A stretch of 64,000 nt of DNA from assembly GCA_903908595.1 (NCBI GenBank), contig CAIVSN010000132.1, forward strand, positions 1 through 64,000, read 5' to 3'. Under the pieces are notes generated by a model, which had not been told where the DNA came from, made no database searches, and saw only the letters and a program-made list of their open reading frames with translations. This DNA is from an uncultured bacterium. GTDB taxonomy: Bacteria > Patescibacteriota > Gracilibacteria > BD1-5 > UBA2023. Every line of letters starts with the position of its first letter. The stretch's first letter is position 1. The translations under genes and the position numbers were made by a program. Of the stretch, positions 34,696-46,579 are shown piece after piece.

Positions 34696-36867
34696 TCAGG
34701 TCTTGCTTATCAGGATTCGGAGCCCGGGGATATCCGATAGGGATACGATTTTTTTCCCGGATTCCACTTGGTTCAGCGCCGACTTGACCGTATCGCGGTT
34801 CCGAAGGAGTTCGCTTACGACCAAGTCGGGGGACATCGATTCGGCGAAGACTTCGATGTGCCGGAGGAATCCCGGAACCGCCCCGTCCACCGTCCGTCCG
34901 ATACCCTCGATGAGTTTGGCGATTTTCGTTTCCCCGTCAAGCGCGTCGAAGGTTGCTTGGGACCCGATGGCTTCCCGTGCGGACGATCGGATGTCGAATC
35001 CTTCGTTCCCCAGGGCGTTCCGGCATTCCTTGAGGATTTTCGGAATATCCGAACCCGATGCCCCTTCCAAAAAGAAAATGAATTCGTCGCCCCCATGGCA
35101 GCTCACGATGCCGTCGTGTGCGGCATTGATTTTGGAGGTGCCTCGGACGAACGACCGGGTGATGTTTCCCAATACGTCCAACCGTTCCATGAGCGGGACG
35201 TCTTGGCCCGTTTGCGCGATAGTGCGGTTCAGTTGGGAAAAGGCGGTGTGGTTCTTGGTGAACATGCCTTTGATATCGATCATGACGCACACTCATTTTT
35301 TCCCCCCGATGGCACTGAAAAATGCCGGTTTGGAAAGCGAGCGTTTGTAGGTCGTTTCCAGCGCGTCCCGCGAAATGGTATTTTCCCGAAACTGCCGGTC
35401 GATATCGTGGGCTTCCGCGAAAGCGGTTGGGAAATCCAATGCCGGAGCGATGTAATCGAGTTCCCGGTTGAGCGCATCGAGGTAATTCGACATTTTTTCT
35501 CCCAACTGTCTTGGTTCGATGAGTTCGATTCCGCCCGGTTTCCGTAGGATGTCCAGAAGCAGCGGGTGCGGCCGGAAATTCCCCCGGATATCCAAAATGA
35601 CGGACGGATAGTCTTGGGATCACTTGTGGAACCGGACATGGCGGAATTCCTTGACGAAGTCCGCTTCGAGATCCTGGATTTCCCGCATCCGTTGAACGCT
35701 CGCTTCCCCCGTAGTGCCGCCACGGGCATGGATTTCGCTTTCGTATACGGCCCTGATTTTCGACAGGTCGTTTCCGCTGGCATCGACCCGGGATTCCCCG
35801 GCTCCGACATGGAGCCCGTCGAGCGTTTTCCGTACTTCCTCGTGGGATTTGTGGTAGCGTTCGGCGCTTTCCTCGATAATCCCGTGCTTTTCCATGACGG
35901 CGTTCCGGACGATTTCGTCGATTTCCTCCTGGGTCGGGAAGGGGGTCGCGGTTTCCTTCGGGAGGGCGATGGTAATCTTGTTGTGGCTCGAAGTGATACG
36001 GGTGGTCTCCGCGCCGAACCTCCGGTCGAGTTCCAAGGTCAGGTGCCGCTTGATATTCCCGAGGACCTTGTCGGTAGTCTGTTGGGAAAGCACGTCGTTG
36101 GCGGATTTTATGCCGCGAATCACGAACGTTCCCACCCGTCATTCCGGGATGATTCTCAGAATTCCGAGCAGGGGTCGGTTCTCGGAGAGGATGTCCATGA
36201 GCGCGCGCTTGGTTTCGGAATTCGCGTTCGGGTGGATCCGGATTTCGTCAATTTTCCGGTCGCTCCGAAGCAGCCGGAAAATATCCGATTGGGAAAATTT
36301 GTTCCGTTCGATCGAGACGATCTTGAGGATTCCCTTGCTTCCGGTGTTTTCCAGAACGTACCGGAGCCCGTTGGGAGTCGTCTTGAATTCGAAGCCTTTC
36401 CTTCCGGCAATGAGCGCTTCCCTGGATTTTCTCACGGAGTTTTCCAGTGAAAAAATCACTTCGTCCGCCAGTTTGCCCAATGAGCCGAGGGATTCGCTGG
36501 CCAGTCCCCGGTTGATTTTTTTCCATTCGCCCGATAAGAGGAGCGAGATGTGCTCGGCCGGAACCGCCGAGAGGCGTTTCTTCTGGACGTACGATTGGAC
36601 GATCTCGCATTGTTGCCAGAACAGCTTTCGCCGGTTCTCGTCGGGAATGCCCCGGATCAGCCTTGCCATGAGGTCGGTGATTTTTTCTTCGCCGCTGGCC
36701 ATTCGGTTGCCAGGGCTCGCTTTTCTTTCGAAAGCGTCGCAAACCCGATCCGCGACGGACTCACGCAACCGTTTGGCCGCACTCGGAACAACGGCTCCCA
36801 TCATGGAATGGCGGAGGATTCTTTCGCTTTCGGGATTCACGGTATTCGAATTCGATATGGCGGGCAT
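34696..36867 (-). CDS. Large protein with GGDEF-like region(s), 723 aa
   Basis: Track ORFs 36139-36951, 35620-36135, 35293-35595 and 34696-35292 share one frame, separated by TGA; HDGIVSCHGGDEFIFFLEG. Confidence 0.7.
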
Positions 36868-36986
36868 GGCTTGATCGTAGCATACTTTGGAATTTCTTGC
36901 AAAAATCGGAAAATTCGAGTTTCTTCCAATGGTTTTTTGCATCGCCGGCAAAACTGTGATAGCATCATTCCGTTCTTTTCTCGCCT

Positions 36987-38651
36987 ATGTTCGCTTCCGT
37001 TATCCTCCCGATCAATATCCGCCGCCTTTGGCTGTTCAATTTTGGATTGATTGTCCTCTATTTTTCCCTTTTCGTCGGTTTTCCCTTCCTCAAGGGGTCC
37101 GTGTTGGAGTACCCGAACGCCAAGCCCGCGGCGTTCGACGGCACCGTTCGGCCGATCGCCTACGTTCCGAATTGGCTCATCGCCGGCAATATGACCAAGT
37201 CGCTCCGTTACGACGATATCGCCTCGGGCGATTTCATCGAATTGCCGTCGTATGACCCCCAGACCCTCGAAATCGACTCCGCGACCGACAAAATCGCCCT
37301 CATGGCTCGCGCGACGTTCATTACCCCGTATATGGGAAGCTACCGGATGAATTTCAAGGAATACGATGGTTCCCATCTCGCCATTGACATTCGCTCTCCG
37401 CTCGGTACGCCCGTGCTTTCCATTGCCAACGGCGTGGTTATCAGGGTCGTAAATACCGAAAACGCCGACGGGAAATACGTGATTATCCGCCACGAAGGAG
37501 TGAGTTTCAACGGGAAGCCGGCTTCGAATTACTATTCGAGCTACATGCATCTCGAAACCTCGAGCGTGACCGAGGGAACCGTCATCGCGAAGGGCGAAAT
37601 GCTCGGCAAGGTCGGAATGACCGGGATTACGACCACGCCGCACCTCCATTTCCAAATCGACAATGCCGACGCGCCGTTCCACGCGTACTGGCCGTATTCG
37701 TTCCAAGACCTCCGTTCGCTCAAGCTTGATTTCTTCGAAGCGGTCAACGTGGGGCTCGGCAAGGAAAACGCCATGAAATATACCGTGAACCCGATGGAAT
37801 TCGTACAGAAATTGCTCGATGCCTCGTACGCGGCCCAATCGCCGTCCGCACCGGAAATCAGGGTGGCGGCAAGCACTCCGGCGGCACCTCAGAATTTCGT
37901 GGCTTCCGTGGCAGTGGCGGCTCCGGCAATAGTCGTTGCGCCTCCTGCCAATCTCGTGCCTCCGGTCGCGGAAGTTCCCGCTCCGGCCATCGCGCCGACC
38001 CCGGTTCTCCCCGCAAGCGATTTCTACGTCGCTCCGGAACTCGCGGGTCCGATTGCGGCTCCGGTCGCTCCGCCTCCGGTCGTGGTCGCGCCTCCCGTGG
38101 CGATTGAACCTCCGGTTATCAAGCCGAATTCCGTGGCCGCGGTCAGGGCATCGCAGGCGTTCACCGACGTTTCGAGCCGGGCGGTCTATGCCAAAGCCGC
38201 CGCCTATCTCAAATCCCGATCCATCTTACAGCTCCAGAGCGAATCCACGTTCCGGGCCACCAAGGCGATGACCCGGCGCGAAGCGGTGCTCTACCTCGCG
38301 GGCGTCTTCAACATCGAAGGCGTCGAGTGGACGAATTCGCCCTACGAGGACGTTCCGAACAAGGATCCGGCCGTGCGGTACATAACCGCGTTCCAAGCGA
38401 ACAACATCATCGCCGGAGGCCGGTTCTTCCGCCCTGACGACGCGATCACGAAGGTAGAACTCGTCGCCCTGCTCCTCCGGATTACCGGGGACTACCAGGC
38501 CGGATACGATAGATACGGGGTCAACGGAGCCCTGAAAAAGTTCGTCGCTGACACCAAATATACCCGGGCGAACATTTCCCCGAATCGGGGAACGACCCGT
38601 GCCGATGCCGCAAGGATGATCTACGCGTGGGGGCTGTTGAAGCGGGGATAG
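36987..38651 (+). CDS. M23/LytM peptidase with C-terminal SLH-like domains
   Basis: SHLAIDIRSPLGTPVLSIANGVV, YSSYMHLE, TPHLHFQID; FTDVSSRAVYAKAAAYLKSRSI... FRPDDAITKVELVALLLR. Confidence 0.88.
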   Translation: MFASVILPINIRRLWLFNFGLIVLYFSLFVGFPFLKGSVLEYPNAKPAAFDGTVRPIAYVPNWLIAGNMTKSLRYDDIASGDFIELPSYDPQTLEIDSATDKIALMARATFITPYMGSYRMNFKEYDGSHLAIDIRSPLGTPVLSIANGVVIRVVNTENADGKYVIIRHEGVSFNGKPASNYYSSYMHLETSSVTEGTVIAKGEMLGKVGMTGITTTPHLHFQIDNADAPFHAYWPYSFQDLRSLKLDFFEAVNVGLGKENAMKYTVNPMEFVQKLLDASYAAQSPSAPEIRVAASTPAAPQNFVASVAVAAPAIVVAPPANLVPPVAEVPAPAIAPTPVLPASDFYVAPELAGPIAAPVAPPPVVVAPPVAIEPPVIKPNSVAAVRASQAFTDVSSRAVYAKAAAYLKSRSILQLQSESTFRATKAMTRREAVLYLAGVFNIEGVEWTNSPYEDVPNKDPAVRYITAFQANNIIAGGRFFRPDDAITKVELVALLLRITGDYQAGYDRYGVNGALKKFVADTKYTRANISPNRGTTRADAARMIYAWGLLKRG

Positions 38652-38826
38652 GGACTTTGCGGCTGGATGAAAACAAAGAGAGGTTCCCATGGCTTTGAAG
38701 AAAATGCCAGCGATAGCATTCCTTTGATACCCGCATGAGCCAAACATATTTCGCAAACTCCAATAATTTGAATTTTTCCTCAGGTAATGGTACGATGGGG
38801 GAAACATATCTCATAACCCGAATCCC

Positions 38827-39672
38827 ATGTTTGAAAAATTCTCGACGAGCTATCGGCTCGTCCTCCTCGCTTTTTCGTATATCAAGCAAGAAGGCGAGCT
38901 CCTCGCGTACGCCATGCTTTCCCTGTGTTCCACGCTCCTCGTGCTCGCGTCGTTCGCGTCGTTCCATTTTTTCTATCTGGATGACATGGCCGGCCTGTCG
39001 CCCGAACTCCAGAATATTCTCCAATATGTCCTGATGTTCCTGTTCTATCTGGTATGTTCGTTCGTTACCTGTTTTTTCAATACCGCCATCATCACGACGG
39101 TCAAAAGGAAGCTGGAAGGCCAGGAAAACGCGTTTTGAGACGGCATCAACAGCAGTGTGAAACACTTGCGAAAGATTTTCCAGTGGTCGCTGGTTTCCGC
39201 GGTGGTATCCACGATTCTTCGAATCATCGAATCGCGCTTCTGAGAAGACTCGTTCGTCGGCAGATTCCTCGTGGGATTGCTCTGAGGCGCGTGGTCGCTG
39301 ATGACGTTTTTCGCGTTTCCGCTCATGATTTTGCATGACATGGGACCCATGGACGCCGTGAAGGAATCCGCGAGGCTGTTCAAGAAAACCTGGGGGGAAC
39401 GGGCAATACTCCACGTCGGTACGGGTTTTTTCTTCATGGTACTCATCGTATTGGTTATCGTTTCGAGCATCTTCGTCATGTGGTTCGTGAACCCGATATT
39501 CGGGATTTCGTATCTCGTGATCGCGTTAATCGTGCTCATCATCCTCAGCATGCTCGTCGACGTAATCGTCACGACCCTGCTCCTGCATTATGTGAACTCG
39601 GAATCGCTACCGGAAAGCGAGAGCGAACGGATGCTGTTCGCGAGCGTGGCGAAGGAGCGTCCGGCGTTGTAG
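38827..39672 (+). CDS. Multi-TM membrane protein (DUF6159-like), 3 UGA=Gly
   Basis: Track ORFs 38827-39138 and 39301-39672 in one frame; GRFLVGLL-[TGA]-GAWSLMTFFAFPLMIL. Confidence 0.7.
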
Positions 39673-39792
39673 AGAGCTCTGCAAAACGCGAACTCCTCGT
39701 CCATTTCTCCGCTCCTCGTTCACCGTACCCCAGTACGGCTCACTACGGTGCTCGAAATGAACTTCGGATTTCATCGTTTTGCAGAGCTCTCT
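39671..39792. repeat. 120-bp palindromic element copy R6
   Basis: Arms AGAGAGCTCTG / CAGAGCTCTCT (11 bp perfect); apical CCGTAC-CCCA-GTACGG. Confidence 0.93.
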
Positions 39793-39884
39793 GTAGTCGG
39801 TGGAATCCCGACTTTTTGCCAGTAGAATTTTGTAATTGGCGAAGAAAGCGGGCGGATTCGAAACGGGACGATACAAAATTCTTC

Positions 39885-39914
39885 AAAAAATCCCTCGCGT
39901 TCCGAGGGATTTTC
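39885..39914 (+). terminator. Intrinsic terminator-like hairpin
   Basis: AAAAAATCCCTCG-CGTTC-CGAGGGATTTTCG. Confidence 0.65.
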
Positions 39915-39974
39915 GTTATACTCCCGACAAGTTCAGCGAGTACGAAACCATCGTGCCATTTTTCCGCATAGCCC

Positions 39975-41615
39975 ATGTCCGCCAAGCCCATAATTCCGCA
40001 GTCCGATTTTACCCTCATGCTCCGGGTCGACGAACCGGATTTTCCCAGCGCCCGGGAATTCGTGTCCAAGTTCTCGGTCGCGGTCAAGACCCCCGAGCAC
40101 ATCCACATTTACAAAATCGACGCCGTTTCCCTCTGGAACGCCTCGGTTCTCGGATACGACAGCCAGTGGATCCTCGAAGGCCTCGCGAGGTTCTCGGACT
40201 TCGACACGCCCAGGAACGTGGAATTTTTCATCCGGGAACAGATTGCCAGATACGGTTCGGTGGTCTTCGTTCCGGATTCCGAGCTGTTTTTTCTCATGAA
40301 AATCAGGGAAGCCCATATCGAACGCGAGGTGGCGAACCTCCGGGGATTCGACGAATTCGTCGAGGAAAAAATCGTCGCCGGCACGTACCGGATCGGCAAA
40401 AAATTCCGGGGAAAACTCAAGGCGTATCTGATCGAGCTTGGGTTCCCCGTGGAGGATCGGATCGGTTTTTTGCCGGGGGAGCCGCTCGAAATCTCCCTTA
40501 CCGAGGGTTGGGGCATGCGGGGCTACCAAAAGGATGCCGTCGAGGCGTTTTGGCAGGGCGGCAACGATACCGGGGGTTCGGGCGTGGTAGTGCTGGCCTG
40601 CGGCGGCGGGAAAACCATCGTCGCCATCGGAGTGCTCGAAAAAGCGCAGACGAAAACCCTTATCATCACGACCACGGCCAATGCCGCCTTCCAGTTCAAG
40701 CACGAAATCTTGGCACGTACGTCGCTTCGGGAAGACCAGGTAGGGATATATTCCGCGCACGACCGGCAGGTGCGGGATATCACCATTACCACGTATTCCA
40801 TGCTGACGTACCGGGAAAACGAAACGAAGGAATTCAAGTACCTCGATATTTTCGAATCGGCGAATTGGGGCCTGATCGTCTATGACGAGGTCCACGTGCT
40901 GCCGGCCCCGGTGTTCAGCTTTTCGACTTCGCTCCAGGCGAAGCGCCGCCTCGGGCTTACGGCGACGCTCGTTCGGGAAGACGGCAAAGAACCGATGATT
41001 TTCGGGCTCATCGGCCCGAAGCGGTTCGACATGCCCTGGAAGGAGCTGGAATCCGTCGGGTTCATCGCCACGGTTTCGTGCACGGAGCGCCGGGTGCCGA
41101 TGGACGAGGCGACGCAGGCCGAGTATTACGCGGCGGATTCCAAGCGGCTCCGCTTCAAGATCGCCGCCACGAGTCCCGAAAAGGCGAACGAAGTCCTGCG
41201 GCTCATCGATATCCATTCGGAAGACCGGATCCTGATCATCGGCGAATACCTCGAACAGCTGGAACATATCCAGAAAATGACGGACATCCCAATGATCACC
41301 GGAAAACTGTCCCCCGAAAAGCGGGAATTGCTCTTCGAAAAATTCCGCAAGGGGGAAATCCAGCGGCTGTTGCTGTCCCGCGTGGCGAATTTTGCCATCG
41401 ATCTCCCGGACGCGAACGTGCTGATCCAGGTGAGCGGCCTGTACGGTTCCCGCCAGGAAGAAGCCCAGCGGCTCGGGAGAATCCTCCGACCCAAAGCCGG
41501 AAAGAACGAAGGCAATTTTTACAATCTCGTCACGGATCGGAGCGTGGAGATCGAATTCGCCGAAAAACGCCAGCTGTTCCTGATCGAACAGGGATACCAT
41601 TACAATATTACCTAA
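39975..41615 (+). CDS. XPB/RAD25-family SF2 helicase
   Basis: LRGYQKDAV-like GMRGYQKDAVEAFW, VVLACGGGKTIVAIG, IVYDEVHVLPA, LGLTATLVREDG, QEEAQRLGRILRPK. Confidence 0.92.
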   Translation: MSAKPIIPQSDFTLMLRVDEPDFPSAREFVSKFSVAVKTPEHIHIYKIDAVSLWNASVLGYDSQWILEGLARFSDFDTPRNVEFFIREQIARYGSVVFVPDSELFFLMKIREAHIEREVANLRGFDEFVEEKIVAGTYRIGKKFRGKLKAYLIELGFPVEDRIGFLPGEPLEISLTEGWGMRGYQKDAVEAFWQGGNDTGGSGVVVLACGGGKTIVAIGVLEKAQTKTLIITTTANAAFQFKHEILARTSLREDQVGIYSAHDRQVRDITITTYSMLTYRENETKEFKYLDIFESANWGLIVYDEVHVLPAPVFSFSTSLQAKRRLGLTATLVREDGKEPMIFGLIGPKRFDMPWKELESVGFIATVSCTERRVPMDEATQAEYYAADSKRLRFKIAATSPEKANEVLRLIDIHSEDRILIIGEYLEQLEHIQKMTDIPMITGKLSPEKRELLFEKFRKGEIQRLLLSRVANFAIDLPDANVLIQVSGLYGSRQEEAQRLGRILRPKAGKNEGNFYNLVTDRSVEIEFAEKRQLFLIEQGYHYNIT

Positions 41616-41625
41616 TATCAGGAGT

Positions 41626-43806
41626 ATGAAACAGAATCCTCTTTTCGCCATGCCGGATGGCGAGGTTCCCGTTTACCGGGAAATGCCGGAAGAATTCCGA
41701 TCGAAATGCCTATTCTATCGGATAAGGAAGAATAACGTTCCCGTTTTTTCGACCAGATATCCGGATTTGGCAAAATTCTTCGCTAACGGAAACTCGAACC
41801 GGTTCGACAGCATGTGGAATTTTTTGGATAAGCGCTGGAAGGATGCTTTCGTCTATCCGGAAGAAGCGGATTTCGTCCGATTTTTTTTCGAAAAGCACCT
41901 GATCAACCTGATCTACTGCGAACCGATTTCCCTCAAATCGTTCGAGGAGTGTGCCGCCGAATTCAAAAAATCCGAAGCGTATCGGGACTTGGCGGTCCGC
42001 GTAAAGGATGAATTTTACAAGGGAAAAATGATTTTGGGCACGATAGAGAAATCCTGTTCCGATATTTCTTTTTTGAAACGGCTGTTTCTCGACGACACCC
42101 CGGACCACGACGGGCTGACCGCTACCGTGGAGACCGTTTTCGTTTATTTTTCATACCTGATTGCCAATGATTCCGAATCGATGCACTGGGTTCAAGCGCG
42201 GTCCGTGAGAGACGTACTGTCGGTTTTCAAGGGCAATGACTTCTGAACGGATCTTTTTCCGTACCTCGATGCCCGGTATCGCGATTTTTCGGGCAAGAAG
42301 CTCGTCAAGTACGAAGCGTTCCTCTATACGGTTTTCGAAAAGATATTCCTTTCCGATTCCATGTATCCGGACCGGCGCAAATTCGTGGAATTCCACGACG
42401 CGCTCGTTCGAGATGGGTTCGTATGCCGGGATTTTTCCCATGTGTACCGCGTTGTCAAACCGGTCAGCCTATTGTTCCAGTCCCATGATTTCGTGGCGAT
42501 GTGGCTCAACAACGCCATTTTTCTCCAGGATGGCCTTATCGGCATCACCGTATTCTTCCATCCCGTGCTCTATCGGGACAATTACCCCGAGCCGCCCATC
42601 GTTTTGTCCGACGTGCCCACGGGGACCGAACGCATTTCCCATTCGATGGATTCCCTGTTCCTCAAAAATCTCCGCATCGGGATCGCGGATATTTTCCGAA
42701 CCACGGGAAATCTCGTAAAAAAAGAGTTTCCGAAGAGCGCCGATATGATCCCGGGGCACTTGCTCTGATATATGAAGCAAGGCTTTCTTCCCTTTGCCAA
42801 CGGTATTGCGAATACGTACAGCTTGGAGAATTTCGAACGTTTTGCCGAACCGCTCGGCCGCGTTTCAAAAAGGTTCGTCAGCTCGAATTTTACCCCAGTG
42901 CCTTTCGAACACAAACTCCAGGACGATTTTTTGAAAGCGTGGCTCTCGTTGGTCGCGGAAAGCCGGGGAAAGTGGGTGGACGCGGACTCCGCTTACCGGT
43001 ATCTGCTCAAGAACTCGGCTTCGTTCGTAATGGCCATCAACGCAATCCAAACCGCGCTGCTCTATGCTTTTGACCGAAAGGTAGAGAACGAGAGTCGGGT
43101 GTTGGTATTTTCCAGCCGGGAAATCACGAAACGGTTTTTGACGACGTTCGCGAGATTCGGCTATCTGGAAATTGCCGGAAACTTGGTGGAATCGGAAATC
43201 GACTACATGACCGGAAGCGGCTACGGATACTCGTACTATTACGAGGATCGGAACGCTTCGGTGACGCTTTTTGACGCGACGTATTTCCGCTTCGGTCCGA
43301 TTCCGACCTTTGCCGATTCCGCTTCGGAGGATCACCACGTTTCGGGCAAGGATATTTTTCTCAGCCTGCGGACGCCGACGGAGAAGCTGGAATCGATCGC
43401 GCGGTTTGCCTTCCTTCAGAGGATCGATACGCACATCGTTCTGGAAATCACCCGAGAGACCCTGATCCGGGCAAAAAACGAGCTCGGTTTCGCGCTTCCG
43501 GAGATTGCCCCGATTTTTGTGTCGCTGGGCGTGGAGCTTCCGAAATCCACGCTTGCGATGATCGCGTCGGTAGACGATACGGCCTCAGACGTCGTGATTT
43601 TTCCGGTCGGGATTCCCGTTTTCTTCAAACAGAAAGGGATATTTGACGAATTCGCCAGCCGCAAGGCGTTTGCGAAGCATATCGTGTATGCGGACCCCGA
43701 ACGGCTCATGATCGTGTTCAAGGACAGTTTCAAAAAATTGGAATCCACGTTTACGGAGCGGCACGTGTTTTTTGAGCAGAGGGGCGGGGGGAAGGGGGGA
43801 GGGTAG
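41626..43806 (+). CDS. Large partner of XPB helicase (Helicase_C_3 / Rv0862c-type candidate), 726 aa
   Basis: Track ORFs 41626, 42361 and 42772 in one frame across TGA 42244 and 42766; 10 bp downstream of the XPB gene; C-terminal FAFLQRIDTHIVLEITRETLIRAKNELGFALPEI. Confidence 0.65.
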
Positions 43807-43932
43807 GGCAGTTCGATTCTTCTTGGGCATATCTCTATGTTTTCCAGAAATTGAAATAATTTCACAATTTTTTCTTTTTTTTCTTCTCAAAAAAATGCAT
43901 ATTTCCTAAGGCTTACTCCTTCACTCGGAAAT

Positions 43933-44391
43933 ATGTACAATGCAAAGAATTTGGCAGTATTTTACGACCGGTATTCCCGTGAAGGGGATTCGGTGTATGG
44001 ACAGATAGGGTTTTTCAAGGACGCAATCGGATATTTTCTCTGATTAGGGCTGAAATCCGAGAATCCTTTCAGGGAAAAGGACCAAACGACCCTTCGCGAC
44101 GACAGCGACGACTACTTTTATTTCAGGCTCTACGATACGTACGTAAACAATATCGTACTCATGAATCAAGATAAGGTCGCATTCATTTTGTCGCAATGAA
44201 CCTGGTGATACCATTGCCATGAATCCACTCTGTTCAACGGAGGATTAATCGTGGATATTCCCGTGCCACTGGAAGAGCATCAATGAGAGGTAAAGAAAAT
44301 GATAGGGGGAATCCAATCGTGGATGTATGGGTTTAATTCAAAAAGGGCTGGTGGTTCGTGGCTTTTGAGGGATAGTTCTGTGGGAGGGTAA
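43933..44391 (+). CDS. 152-aa hypothetical protein absent from the standard ORF track
   Basis: ATG..TAA with 4 in-frame TGA: MYNAKNLAVFYDRYSREGDSVYGQIGFFKDAIGYFLGLGLKSENPFREKDQTTLRDDSDDYFYFRLYDTYVNNIVLMNQDKVAFILSQGTWGYHCHESTLFNGGLIVDIPVPLEEHQGEVKKMIGG. Confidence 0.6.
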
Positions 44392-44432
44392 AAATCTGCG
44401 AATACGTTAATGTTTTTTTGATTCGTTCCAGA

Positions 44433-44556
44433 AGACTCTGCAAAATACGAACTTCTCGTCCATTCTTCGAGCTTTGTTCACCATGCCCCAGTCCGGCTCA
44501 CTTCGGTGCTCGAAATGGACTCAGAATTTTGCCGTTGCCGCCATGATGCAAAGTCT
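44433..44556. repeat. Degenerate copy R7 of the 120-bp element
   Basis: AGACTCTGCAAAATACGAACTTCTCGTCCATT...GGTGCTCGAAATGGAC...TGCAAAGTCT. Confidence 0.75.
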
Positions 44557-44654
44557 ACGGTATTTTCATCGTGATTTGATAAACATAATTTTACTTTCGT
44601 GCAATCTGTTCTAGACTGTTCATCGAATTTTGTCTTATTCCTTACCTACGTATC

Positions 44655-46307
44655 ATGGCAAACATAAAAAAACCTTCCATCATTCCGAAGCTCAAAGGTT
44701 TCACTCTCGTCGAGCTTATCGTGGTCATCACTATCCTCGCCATCCTCGGTACCATCGGCTTCCTCTCGATAGGGTGATATTCGTCCCGCGCCCGCGACTC
44801 CGCCCGCATCGGCGACCTCGCGCAGGCGTCCAAGTCTTTGGACCTTTCCGTGGTCGTATCGGGCTCCTATCCGCTGCCGGACGGCTCGTTCGCCGTGACC
44901 TATTCGGGAGGCGCGGTCTGGAACCAGGGGACGGTCGGGGCGCTCGTCACGCAGTACTTCAAGGGGACGATCGCGGGAGGGGGGCTCAACGAGAAGCCGC
45001 TCGACCCGCTGAAGAACACGGAGTACGGGTACTCTTCCCTCGCGGAAGGGAAAGCGTACCAGCTCAAGGCGGAATACGAGGGCGACCTCGCGCAGAACGC
45101 CATGGGCGGCGGCTTCCTCGCGGGCACCGCCCACGCCGAGGCCGGGAACCCCACCGTGGCCTACGTCCGGGGCAACTTCGGGGGACTCACGGCGAAGGTG
45201 AGCACGGGGGGCATGACCTTCGTCCTCGCGGTCCCGGGCATCCTGACGAACAGCGGGAGCGTTGCCGGGGCTTCTGCACCCATAGGCTCGCTTTCGGGGT
45301 CGCTCCTGTTCAACGGGAAGGCCCTGCGGGGGGCGAGCGCGTTCCCTCCTGGGGCGGTGGTGCATTCCGGGGCGAAGACGGCCTCGAACCCGAGCGGATT
45401 GCCGGACACTTCCACCGGGACATACAATATGATGGTCGCGCTCAGGGCCGCGTACGGGTCGAGCGATATCCTGGGCAACCAGAATGTTGCGACGCTCATG
45501 AATACCGCGACGGGAAACCTGATATCCTTCGGGACGAGTTTGGTGAGCGCGCAGCTCGGGGGGAGCGCCGTGAGTGGCGGCGGGGGCGGAGGAAACACGA
45601 ATAACGTCAGCGGGGCATGTTCCAATCGTCCAGCCAACGCGCTTTTTTACTGAAACGTAACGAGCTATTCCGTTTCTAACGCTGCAACCCAGGATGCCCT
45701 ATCTGCCGGGTACAATTCCAATCCGACCACGAACACCTGTCAATGGAAATGCGACACGAATTACGCTGTCAGCGGAAATTCGTGCGTGAACGTGCTTCAA
45801 TCGCAGACAAGCATTCTTTCGGCTACAGAAATCGATAGGATACTCAACAACAATGGGCGCACCCCGATAGGAGTTCAATCGAAATGCTACGACACGACCA
45901 CGAGCGGATGGTCAGTTGCTTCCATGTGGTCGAATTGTTCCTGTAATAAAAAACTGATCGTCGTTAACAATGCGAACTCCACGAAATTCGTAGCCTATAT
46001 GAACAATACGCCGTCTGCGAATTCCTCAATAAATATGGCCTCGGATCCTTACAGCTTCCTCGTGCATTTCAGCGGCCCGACCGTTACGTTCGGTTATCCG
46101 AATTCTGGCTATTCCAATCATTTTTTATATGTTCCAACTCGATGGCTTCATATTTCCGGAGCCGGAGACGTACTTATAAATGACATTGGAACAAGCGCTC
46201 CGGCTTGGCAAGGCTCAAGTTGCCAAGAATGGTCTTCCGCCTGCAACACTACCTATCTGCCGAACAGTACTCAAATTTCAGAAATCGAATACTACTGTGT
46301 AAACTAA
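44655..46307 (+). CDS. Large type IV prepilin-like protein (pilin copy 2) with Cys-containing tail
   Basis: GFTLVELIVVITILAILGTIGFLSIG-[TGA]-YSSRARDSARIGDLAQ; FY-[TGA]-NVTSYSVSNAAT...TCQWKCDTNYAVSGNSC; 551 codons in frame. Confidence 0.88.
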
Positions 46308-46508
46308 GGAGGCTTCAAAAGAACTACGCCGGAATTACCCGAACCAAAAGCCCAAAGCTACAAAAACCCCTTTTCCTTTTGACTTCCCAAAAAATTCCCT
46401 ATACTTCTCCCCGACATATACATCAGTCGCAGACAGAAAGCATCCAAATAAGCCTTTCCGAGACAGAACTCACCAATCGAAGCGTATCATTGATTCGCTC
46501 CACGGTTG

Positions 46509-46541
46509 CCAAAGTTCGTGCGACTCAGCACGGACTTTTTT
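46509..46541 (+). promoter_or_regulatory. Terminator-like hairpin in rplJ leader (possible attenuator)
   Basis: AAAGTTCGTGC-GACTCA-GCACGGACTTTTTTG ending ~40 nt before the rplJ ATG. Confidence 0.5.
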
Positions 46542-46579
46542 GTTCTGACTGATGGGTCAAAATCCTTAATTATACCAAC

